16,891 nucleotides of DNA, taken from assembly GCA_903888655.1 (NCBI GenBank), contig CAISUR010000204.1, forward strand, positions 1 through 16,891, in the 5' to 3' direction. The first letter of the stretch is position 1. Every line of letters begins with the position of its first letter. A program made the position numbers and the translations under genes. The notes beneath the pieces were generated by a model. It saw only the letters and a list, made by a program, of their open reading frames with translations, had not been told where the DNA came from and did no database searches. Below are positions 1-6,641 of this stretch, piece after piece. This stretch comes from an uncultured Bacteroidota bacterium (GTDB taxonomy: Bacteria > Bacteroidota > Bacteroidia > Flavobacteriales > Flavobacteriaceae).

Positions 1-1416
1 GGTGCTCATTCTTGACGGGTCTAATTCTTTTTGTATGGATAAAAGGGATTGTGCAATCTTTTTTCCTTGTTCAGTTCCTTGAATGGTTTGTTCTTCATTG
101 CCAATTGACCATAAAAATACCGAAGGATGGTTTCTGTCACGAATAATTAATCGTCGAAATTGGTCAGTATATTCGGGACTACTATTCAACAAACGTTGTT
201 CGTCTAGAACTAGCATTCCCAAACTGTCGCAGGCTTGTAAAAGCTCAGGTGTTGGAGCGTGATGACTTGTTCTATAAGCATTCGACCCCATTTCTTTTAA
301 TAATTTAATGCGGTAGTATTGCATATAATCGGGCAAGGCACTACCTATACCGGCATGGTCTTGATGATTGTTGGTGCCTTGAATTTTGATGTGTTTTCCA
401 TTTAAAGAAAATCCTTCTTTAGCATCAAATTTTAGCGTTCTGATACAAAATTTGATTTTTATTTGGTCTGTAATTTTGACATTTTCTTCAATGACAGAAA
501 CAACTCGATATAAATAAGGATCATCTAATGACCATAAACGGGCATTTTGTAAAGATAATTTTTGTTTTATGGTTGTTTGTCCGTTGATTGTTAGCGAAAT
601 TTTTTGGGAATCGCTTTTCGTAACGACCTTTCCATCTCTATCGGTGAGATACGTATAAATCATGCATTCAGATGGAATTGAATTTTTATTTTCTATAATA
701 GTTTCTGTAGAAATTATAGCATTTGCATTGGTCACTTCTGAAGTTACATACAATCCGTCCTCTGGAATATGCAAGTTGTTGCGTTCGTTAAGCCACACAT
801 GGCGGTAAATTCCTGCTCCTTCGTAAAACCAGCCCTCATTTTGTGTAGCATCCACTCGAACCACCATTACATTTTCGGCATCAAAATTCAGATAATCGGT
901 TACATCGTATGATTTTCCAACATAGCCACTAAAATTAGTCCCTAAATAAAATCCGTTTATCCAAATGGTAGCATTTCTATAAATTCCATCAAATTGAATT
1001 TCAAAACGCTTATCACTTTTTGATTTTGAAACGCTAAAATGTTTGCGATACCAACCGATGCTTGTTTCAGGATATAATCCTCCAATGGTTTTGTAACCAT
1101 GAGATTCTACATCAAAATTTGTGGTATTTTGAAATGGAAGTGTAACCGCCCAATCATGAGGTACATTTACAACAGTCCAGGAAGTATCTTCAAACTTTGG
1201 ATTGATAACAGTTGTGGCAAAAACATTTGATTTATGTAGCAAAGAAACACTACTGTAATCAAAATCTTTATCTGGATGCGCAGCATTGCCAAAGTGGAAC
1301 TTCCAACCTTCGTCAAGACTTATTTTTTCTTGAGCCACAATGTTTATAGAAAGGAGTAGAAAAAAACCTATTAGAATTAATCTTTCATAAATATAATGAA
1401 TTTTGATTTTTAGCAT
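1..1416 (-). CDS. Glycoside hydrolase family 2 enzyme, beta-galactosidase-like (partial, C-terminus off the left edge)
   Basis: Exo-acting retaining glycosidase, probably removing beta-galactosyl units from galacto-oligosaccharides in the periplasm. The frame stays open from ATG at 1416 to base 1, giving 472 residues of a protein that in Bacteroidota GH2 families usually has about 800 or more. Residues 1-29 are a signal peptide ending VAQ. A GH2 sugar-binding jelly-roll (about 33-215, with WYRKHF and EGAGIYRHVWL) is followed by an Ig-like domain (about 220-330) and the start of the TIM barrel (from about 335, with GTNNHQDHAG, AYRTSHHAPTPELL and MLVLDEQRL). The acid/base is Glu441 in WSIGNEE; the nucleophile lies outside the window. 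It is last of the visible operon, 10 bp after the GH53 stop, so shared transcription is likely. Beta-glucuronidase or beta-mannosidase activity cannot be excluded from family alone; the galactanase and galM neighbours favour beta-galactosidase. Confidence 0.88.
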   Translation of the reverse strand, partial: MLKIKIHYIYERLILIGFFLLLSINIVAQEKISLDEGWKFHFGNAAHPDKDFDYSSVSLLHKSNVFATTVINPKFEDTSWTVVNVPHDWAVTLPFQNTTNFDVESHGYKTIGGLYPETSIGWYRKHFSVSKSKSDKRFEIQFDGIYRNATIWINGFYLGTNFSGYVGKSYDVTDYLNFDAENVMVVRVDATQNEGWFYEGAGIYRHVWLNERNNLHIPEDGLYVTSEVTNANAIISTETIIENKNSIPSECMIYTYLTDRDGKVVTKSDSQKISLTINGQTTIKQKLSLQNARLWSLDDPYLYRVVSVIEENVKITDQIKIKFCIRTLKFDAKEGFSLNGKHIKIQGTNNHQDHAGIGSALPDYMQYYRIKLLKEMGSNAYRTSHHAPTPELLQACDSLGMLVLDEQRLLNSSPEYTDQFRRLIIRDRNHPSVFLWSIGNEEQTIQGTEQGKKIAQSLLSIQKELDPSRMST

Positions 1417-1426
1417 AATACTCTTT

Positions 1427-2497
1427 TTAATTTGCTTTAAAAGCATCCAAAGCCATTGAAGGTTTCCCATCAGCCTGCCATGCGCTCAATTGATAACCAC
1501 TCCATGATTTTTCTCCTTCAGGTTCCCAGTATATAACCCCAAGACCTTTATTATTTGGAACCGCTTTCACTGCATTGATTACCGCCACAAGCATATCATG
1601 TGTGTTTTGGGCTAATGTAAAATCGCCTCCTACCTCAACAACCATAACTTCTTTTCCATATCTTGAAACCATATCATTTAAATTAGCAGTAAGATCATTT
1701 ATTGTGGTGGTGTAATCGCTATTTAACCAATACGGATAATAAGACATTCCAATCACATCATATCGTACATAATTTGATGTAGCAGTATCAAAAAACCATC
1801 TAAATTTGGCATTATTGTTCCCTTCATCAAGATGAACGACTACTTTTATTGATGGGCTTACAGCTTTTGTCGCATCATATCCTTTATTTAACAATTGTGC
1901 TAATTGGCTAAAATTATTAGAATTCCCTTCTGGCCAAAGCATTCCACCAGGAATTTCATTGCCAATTTGAACCCATTCTGGAGTTACTCCCGATGTTTTC
2001 AAATCATTTAACACCTCATAAGTATGATTATAGACATCCGTCAATAATTGGCTAAAAGAGTGATTAACCCATGCCGCAGGTTTGTTTTGTTTGCTTGGAT
2101 CCGCCCAAGAATCAGAATAATGAAAATCAATCATGATGCGCATTCCCATATTTTTGGCACGAACAGCCATAGCAATGGTTTCTGCTTTACTGCAATGTCC
2201 ATTGATTTTATCTGTTGATGGATTTACCCATACACGGAGTCGAATAGTGTTGATTCCTCTATCTTTTAGCAATTGTAAACAATCTTTTTGAGTTCCATCT
2301 GCATCATAAAAATGATATCCTGTTGCCTCCATTTGAGGAAGCCATCCAGTATCAGCTCCTTTTGCAAATGATGTAGGCGTTGGCGATGGCGCTGGTGATG
2401 GCTGATCAGCGACACTTTGTGCATTGCTACAGGAAGTGGAAGACAATGTCGCTGCTAGAAATAAGGCTAGTGATAAAAATGCTTTAATTTTTTTCAT
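1427..2497 (-). CDS. Arabinogalactan endo-beta-1,4-galactanase, GH53, predicted lipoprotein
   Basis: Retaining endo-hydrolase that cuts beta-1,4-galactan backbones (type I arabinogalactan and pectic galactan) into galacto-oligosaccharides. The 356 residues form a lipoprotein signal with Cys23 (STSC), a Pro/Ser/Thr-rich linker (about 32-43), and a GH53 TIM barrel from about 45 to the end. GH53 signatures are GADTGWLPQME (47-57), INTIRLRVWVNP (82-93), IDFHYSDSWADP (123-134), the acid/base Glu181 in VQIGNE and the probable nucleophile Glu288 in VMVVEVGGDF. No acidic surface-export signal follows the Cys directly (C-S-N-A-Q), so surface display is likely from function but not proven. It starts 2 bp after the galM stop and ends 10 bp before the GH2 start, in a tight operon. 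Length is normal for the family. Family assignment is confident; substrate follows from the family. Confidence 0.95.
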   Translation of the reverse strand: MKKIKAFLSLALFLAATLSSTSCSNAQSVADQPSPAPSPTPTSFAKGADTGWLPQMEATGYHFYDADGTQKDCLQLLKDRGINTIRLRVWVNPSTDKINGHCSKAETIAMAVRAKNMGMRIMIDFHYSDSWADPSKQNKPAAWVNHSFSQLLTDVYNHTYEVLNDLKTSGVTPEWVQIGNEIPGGMLWPEGNSNNFSQLAQLLNKGYDATKAVSPSIKVVVHLDEGNNNAKFRWFFDTATSNYVRYDVIGMSYYPYWLNSDYTTTINDLTANLNDMVSRYGKEVMVVEVGGDFTLAQNTHDMLVAVINAVKAVPNNKGLGVIYWEPEGEKSWSGYQLSAWQADGKPSMALDAFKAN

Positions 2498-2499
2498 AA

Positions 2500-3543
2500 T
2501 TATATTTTTTCAAATTTGAATGTGGTGGTATGCAAATAGGTTTCCCCTTTTTTTAAAACTGCTGATGGAAAGTGTTCATGATTAGGTGAGTCAGGAAAAT
2601 TTTGAGTTTCAAAACAAATTCCACTTAATGAATTATAGTTGGCATTTTCCTTACCTATTATTTGGTTAAAACAATTGCCTCCAACATATATATGTACTGC
2701 TGGTTGATTGGTAAAAACCGACATCTTAAGTTTGTTTTTAATACTAAACAGCGTTGCCGCAAGTTCATTTTCTTGATTCAAAACAAAAGTATTATCAATT
2801 TTTGCGGGACATTTTTTTGGCAAATTAAAATCAAAAGGACTATTGGCTATTTCAGAAAAATTACCCGTAGGGATGTTTTCAATATTGGTTTCTAAAGTTT
2901 TGGCTGAGTTTACAAATAAATTCTGATTCATAATGGTTTCTGAATGTCCATCCAGATTAAAATAACTATGTTGTGTTAAATTAATGATGGTGTCTTCAGT
3001 AGTTTTTGCTATCATTTCCACTTTAAATTCATTATCATCAGTCACTGTATAAGTAATTTGAGTGGTAAGTTTACCTGGAAATTTTTCTTCGTTTTCTCGA
3101 CTAATATATTCTAAAACAATAGCGTTTGACGTAACCGTTTTAACTTCCCATAAAGCTTTACTAAATCCTTCAAAACCACCATGAATATGATGCAATCCAT
3201 GATTTTTAGACAACTCAAATTCACTTCCATCTATCGCAAATTTAGCATTGTTTATTCGTCCAGCAAATCTTCCTACAATTGCGCCAAGATAAGGAGCGTT
3301 TGGTAAATTAAATGAATGAATGTAATTTTCTAAAGAATCAAAACCCAAAACAACATCTATTTTCTTACCATTCTCCACCGGAATTTTTAAAGACGTTATG
3401 GTTGCTCCATAATTAATAACATCTAATTCAACTCCGTTTTTGTTTTTCAATGTATGGCAAATAACCTCTTGACCATTTGGCGAAAAACCAAATGATTTCT
3501 TATTATTGGCTCTAATAAACTGAGAAAAATGTTTTTTTAACAT
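2500..3543 (-). CDS. galM: Aldose 1-epimerase (galactose mutarotase)
   Basis: Interconverts alpha and beta anomers of galactose (and glucose), feeding beta-galactose released by galactosidases into the Leloir pathway in the cytoplasm. The 347 residues are full length with no signal peptide. Family motifs are the early VINYGATITSLKIP (42-55), VGRFAGRI (90-97), HHIHGG (His121 as active-site His), TQHSYFNLDGH (His192, general acid), IDNTFVL (Asp250) and GICFETQNFPDSPN (Glu312, general base), matching the His/His/Asp/Glu set of characterised GalM. It is first in the operon galM-GH53-GH2 and is divergent from a GntR-type regulator across a 101 bp gap that holds a promoter box and repeats. The ATG at 3543 sits about 20 bp downstream of a matching -7 box and fits a normal N-terminus. 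A cytoplasmic enzyme leading an operon of exported hydrolases suggests galactose is the expected end product. Confidence 0.95.
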   Translation of the reverse strand: MLKKHFSQFIRANNKKSFGFSPNGQEVICHTLKNKNGVELDVINYGATITSLKIPVENGKKIDVVLGFDSLENYIHSFNLPNAPYLGAIVGRFAGRINNAKFAIDGSEFELSKNHGLHHIHGGFEGFSKALWEVKTVTSNAIVLEYISRENEEKFPGKLTTQITYTVTDDNEFKVEMIAKTTEDTIINLTQHSYFNLDGHSETIMNQNLFVNSAKTLETNIENIPTGNFSEIANSPFDFNLPKKCPAKIDNTFVLNQENELAATLFSIKNKLKMSVFTNQPAVHIYVGGNCFNQIIGKENANYNSLSGICFETQNFPDSPNHEHFPSAVLKKGETYLHTTTFKFEKI

Positions 3544-3565
3544 TCTATCTTTATTAAAATAATAT

Positions 3566-3573
3566 CAAATGTA
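3566..3573 (-). promoter_or_regulatory. Predicted -7 box of the galM-GH53-GH2 operon
   Basis: On the minus strand this reads TACATTTG, a full match to the Bacteroidota -7 consensus TAnnTTTG. It would place the transcript start near 3560, leaving a leader of roughly 15-20 nt before galM. I see no TTG or TTTG 17-23 bp upstream, so the promoter may need an activator bound to the repeats next to it. Confidence 0.45.
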
Positions 3574-3619
3574 CTAAAAAGTCGTTTTAAACCATACCAG
3601 TACCTACCAGTTTTTAGTA
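3572..3619. promoter_or_regulatory. 9-bp inverted repeat, candidate operator between galM and the GntR-type gene
   Basis: The arms TACTAAAAA (3572-3580) and TTTTTAGTA (3611-3619) are perfect inverted copies separated by 30 bp. The left arm overlaps the galM -7 box by 2 bp. Its place between a GntR-type regulator and its divergent operon is where an autoregulatory operator is expected. AT-rich arms could also arise by chance. Confidence 0.35.
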
Positions 3620-3632
3620 ACTTGCCACCAGT
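3596..3632. promoter_or_regulatory. Three ACCAGT direct repeats in helical phase, candidate regulator-binding array
   Basis: ACCAGT occurs at 3596-3601, 3606-3611 and 3627-3632, with start-to-start spacings of 10 and 21 bp, about one and two helical turns. The first two copies extend to TACCAGT and the third reads CACCAGT. Relative to the predicted galM start they fall at about -36 to -72, a usual activator position, and they lie 13 bp or more before the regulator ATG at 3645. Binding by the adjacent GntR-type protein is inferred. Confidence 0.45.
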
Positions 3633-3644
3633 TAATTTATTTTC

Positions 3645-4643
3645 ATGAAAATTATAAAGGTAGCATCAGGGTCGAATATACCGAAATATAAGCAAATAGT
3701 TAATTCTATTGAAAATGCAATTGCGGACAATAGATTAAAAAAAAATGACAAATTGCCTTCGGTAAATAAAGTTAGTTTAGAATTCTCTATTTCACGTGAC
3801 ACGGTTTTATTAGCTTATGATGAATTAAAAAAACGAGGCATTATTTACGCTATTTTAGGAAAAGGATATTATGTAAAAAGTGTAGAGTTTAGTTTTGAAC
3901 AAAGAATATTCTTGCTTTTTGATGAGTTGAATATTTTCAAAGAGGATATTTATAATTCATTTTTAGAAAAGATGAACAATAGAGCCCAAATAGAAATCTT
4001 TTTTCATCATTTTAATATTGAAATGTTTAAAAAACTAATCAATGAAAGCAATGGAAATTATTCCAAGTACATTATAATGCCTACAAATTTAAATGGAGCT
4101 GCTAGATTAATTAAAACGCTTCCAAGGCAAGATGTGTATATTTTAGACCAAACGAATTCCGAACTGAAAGATTATCCATCTATTCATCAAAACTTTGTAA
4201 ATGATATGTATAACGGTTTACTACAAGGAAAAGATCTTTTAAAGAAATACCATAAATTAATTTTAATCTTTCCAGGATTTAGAGAACCTTTCGGAATGAA
4301 AATTGGATTTGAAAAGTTCTGTTTGAATTTTTCTTTTCAATATGAAATCATCACTGATTTTAATAACAAAGAAATTCAACAAGGAGAGGTGTATATTATT
4401 CCAGATGACAGAGATTTGGTTAAAGTAGTAGAAAAAGGGAAGTTTCAAAAACTAAAACTAGGTACTGATTTCGGAATAATATCCTATAATGAAACACCAT
4501 TAAAGAAAGTTGTTGAAAATGGAATCACAACCATTTCAACGGATTTTAACCAAATGGGGCATTTGTTGGCAACAATGATTTTAGAAAATAAAAAAAGTCA
4601 AATTGAGAATAAAAGTAATTTGATTATTAGGAATTCATTATGA
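3645..4643 (+). CDS. GntR-type transcriptional regulator with a LacI/periplasmic-binding-like sensor domain
   Basis: Sugar-responsive DNA-binding regulator, probably controlling the divergent galM-GH53-GH2 operon. The 332 residues start with a GntR winged helix (about 13-78): KYKQIVNSIENAI, the KLPSVNKVSLEFSISRDTV recognition region (36-54) and the wing GKGYYV (72-77). The remaining 250 residues resemble a periplasmic-binding/LacI-type effector domain, with alternating strands such as KYIIMPT, QDVYILDQ, HKLILIFP and GEVYIIP, and a C-terminal GITTISTDFNQMGHLLATMIL typical of that fold. This is not the FadR, UTRA or aminotransferase type of GntR partner. The ligand cannot be read from sequence; galactose, arabinose or a derivative fits the neighbours. 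ATG at 3645 gives a normal start directly ahead of the winged helix. It converges on the GH127 gene, leaving a 72 bp gap in which I see no clear terminator. Confidence 0.88.
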   Translation: MKIIKVASGSNIPKYKQIVNSIENAIADNRLKKNDKLPSVNKVSLEFSISRDTVLLAYDELKKRGIIYAILGKGYYVKSVEFSFEQRIFLLFDELNIFKEDIYNSFLEKMNNRAQIEIFFHHFNIEMFKKLINESNGNYSKYIIMPTNLNGAARLIKTLPRQDVYILDQTNSELKDYPSIHQNFVNDMYNGLLQGKDLLKKYHKLILIFPGFREPFGMKIGFEKFCLNFSFQYEIITDFNNKEIQQGEVYIIPDDRDLVKVVEKGKFQKLKLGTDFGIISYNETPLKKVVENGITTISTDFNQMGHLLATMILENKKSQIENKSNLIIRNSL

Positions 4644-4715
4644 TTTCTTCAAATGAGTAATAAATTATATCCAATTAATTATGCAACTATTAAAACAAAT
4701 TTAACAGATTATTTT

Positions 4716-6635
4716 CTAAAAACTTACTTGTCTTAAAATTGTTTTCCCTAGAGGAATGAGCGTAATGGTTTCTATTTGATTACTAGTTTTATTTCGTGCT
4801 TTTATCATAATCTTACCCGCTTCAAATTTGGCTTGATGCGCTGTAATAAATTCAAAACGAAAGTGATCCTTTGGTTTATAAAATAAATCATCAAAATGGG
4901 TTAAATACGACTTTCCTTTCTCTTCAATTGCATCGATTGGTTTGGCATAACACAAAGCGCCATAAGTGAAATATCTTTCGTTATTCAAATCTTCTTTGAT
5001 TTGAACAGTGGTTTTGAATTCAATCGAAATAGCGTCTTCTTTAGCAAACAGTCTATCGAAAACCAACCAATCATTTTCTACAATATAGTTTTTACTAGAA
5101 ATCACGTCTGTAGCCCACGAAGGTTTTCTAATCTTGATGGTAAACGTTGCTACTTCATGATTAGCAATCTTATAGGTAAATTTATTTTGATAAGGATATT
5201 CAGTAATGGTTTCAATAGTTATGATTTTATTATTGATTTCGGCAGTAACACTATTGGGCATTAGAAGTGCATTTACCAGTACAGTATCCTTTTCTTTCAA
5301 CCAAGCTTTTTCTAAAAAATAAGGTGTAATTCGACCAGCATTCGGATTGCAACATACGGCAATATCTTGGTGTGCGGGGGAATATTTATATCGGGTTTGC
5401 TTTCGATTGGGTTCTACTTCGCCATTTTTAGTACCTTCCATCTCATAAGAATTGTCGGTTTTGAGGTAAGCAATACAAGAATGATTTGGATTTCTGGCAC
5501 CTTGTGCAGCATTATAAAAAATAGTTTCAACCGATTCTGCAGTTTTTAAATTCCCTTGTTTTTGAAACAATACCGTATAACTGTCCAGTAATTCTTGCAA
5601 CGAGCAATATTCATAACCTGTTTGAGTAGCATCTGCAGTTCTTTCGGCTATCCATTCATCTCCAATAGCACCACCTGTTACTGTGGTGCTCTTTTCAATT
5701 CGTTGCACGTAACTTGATAGTGCTTTTTGCAATTCTAAATTATTCGAAGCATAAGCCGCTACAATTAATGGGCGCAAATGCTCATAGGTATGAACGCCAT
5801 GCGATTGCAATTTATAATTTGGATTGAGAATATTGTCCAATTGAACATCTTTTTCTGATTGGTAGGTTTTGCAAAAATCTTGATAAAGAAATAACGCATA
5901 ATCGGTATATTTGGTATCACCGGTAATTTGATACATTTTGTCTAAAATATCTGTAAAAGTCAATCCGTGTGAAACGCCACCATTGAAGGCTGTTCCAGAA
6001 GAAAACGGACTTGATTTTCCCATCGGATAATTCACCATAACATTAGCAACGGCTTTCTCAATTGCTTGCCATACTTTTTTATCGTGTGAGTATTCATAAT
6101 AAGCTAACAAGCCACGAAACATAGTTGTTTTGGACCATAATTCTCCATTTTCTGAATTGAAATTATAACGCAATTCTTTATCATATATACCAATATAACC
6201 GTCAGCATCTTGTGCTTTTAAAACTTGCTGAATATAATAGGCTACTTTTTTTAAACCTTCTTTATCGTTTAGTAGGATCACATTCCTAATATAACCATCC
6301 CACCAATTGGATTGGGTTTCACTGTTCCACCATTTGTATTGTTCGGAACCTTCTGCATCTCCTTCTTTTGAATTTCCCAAATCTTTAACGGCACTATTCT
6401 TATGTAATCTTCCAGTGCTGTAAATTGGGTCGTTGATAAGGTCTGGTACTAATTTATCCAAATTGCCCACAAATCCAGCGACATCTTTTTGCATTTGAGT
6501 CTTCATCCATCCCGATGGTTTGATACTTCCAAAAGGTAGTATTTGATATTTTTCCTCAATTTTATTTGGATCTTTTATTTGTGAATACATAGTGAATGAA
6601 ACTAAAGTTAGGAATATTAGAGATACTTTTTTCAT
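4716..6635 (-). CDS. GH127/GH146-like (DUF1680) beta-L-arabinofuranosidase, exported
   Basis: Predicted to remove beta-L-arabinofuranosyl residues from plant glycans by a cysteine-nucleophile mechanism with a Zn-bound Cys cluster. The 639 residues begin with a signal peptide (1-19, ending MYSQ), followed by an (alpha/alpha)6 barrel (about 35-440) and C-terminal beta domains. The characteristic metal/nucleophile set is present: Glu342 and Cys344 in GYEYCSLQELL, and Cys428-Cys429 in DIAVCCNPNAGR; the second motif carries the expected nucleophile. Other family-like segments are SNWWDGYIRN (109-118), SHGLTFTDILDKMYQITGD (222-240) and the HGVHTYEHLRP region (279-289). It starts 6 bp after the GH92 stop, so the two are co-transcribed. 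Assignment to GH127 versus GH146 or a related DUF1680 clade cannot be settled by eye. Length is within the usual 600-800 range. Confidence 0.85.
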   Translation of the reverse strand: MKKVSLIFLTLVSFTMYSQIKDPNKIEEKYQILPFGSIKPSGWMKTQMQKDVAGFVGNLDKLVPDLINDPIYSTGRLHKNSAVKDLGNSKEGDAEGSEQYKWWNSETQSNWWDGYIRNVILLNDKEGLKKVAYYIQQVLKAQDADGYIGIYDKELRYNFNSENGELWSKTTMFRGLLAYYEYSHDKKVWQAIEKAVANVMVNYPMGKSSPFSSGTAFNGGVSHGLTFTDILDKMYQITGDTKYTDYALFLYQDFCKTYQSEKDVQLDNILNPNYKLQSHGVHTYEHLRPLIVAAYASNNLELQKALSSYVQRIEKSTTVTGGAIGDEWIAERTADATQTGYEYCSLQELLDSYTVLFQKQGNLKTAESVETIFYNAAQGARNPNHSCIAYLKTDNSYEMEGTKNGEVEPNRKQTRYKYSPAHQDIAVCCNPNAGRITPYFLEKAWLKEKDTVLVNALLMPNSVTAEINNKIITIETITEYPYQNKFTYKIANHEVATFTIKIRKPSWATDVISSKNYIVENDWLVFDRLFAKEDAISIEFKTTVQIKEDLNNERYFTYGALCYAKPIDAIEEKGKSYLTHFDDLFYKPKDHFRFEFITAHQAKFEAGKIMIKARNKTSNQIETITLIPLGKTILRQVSF

Positions 6636-6641
6636 AAGAAG

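Noticed and set aside
2365..2404. Repeat-like GATGGCG/GTTGGCGATGG stretch in the GH53 gene
   Set aside because: It simply encodes the Pro/Ser/Thr linker after the lipoprotein signal and needs no other explanation.
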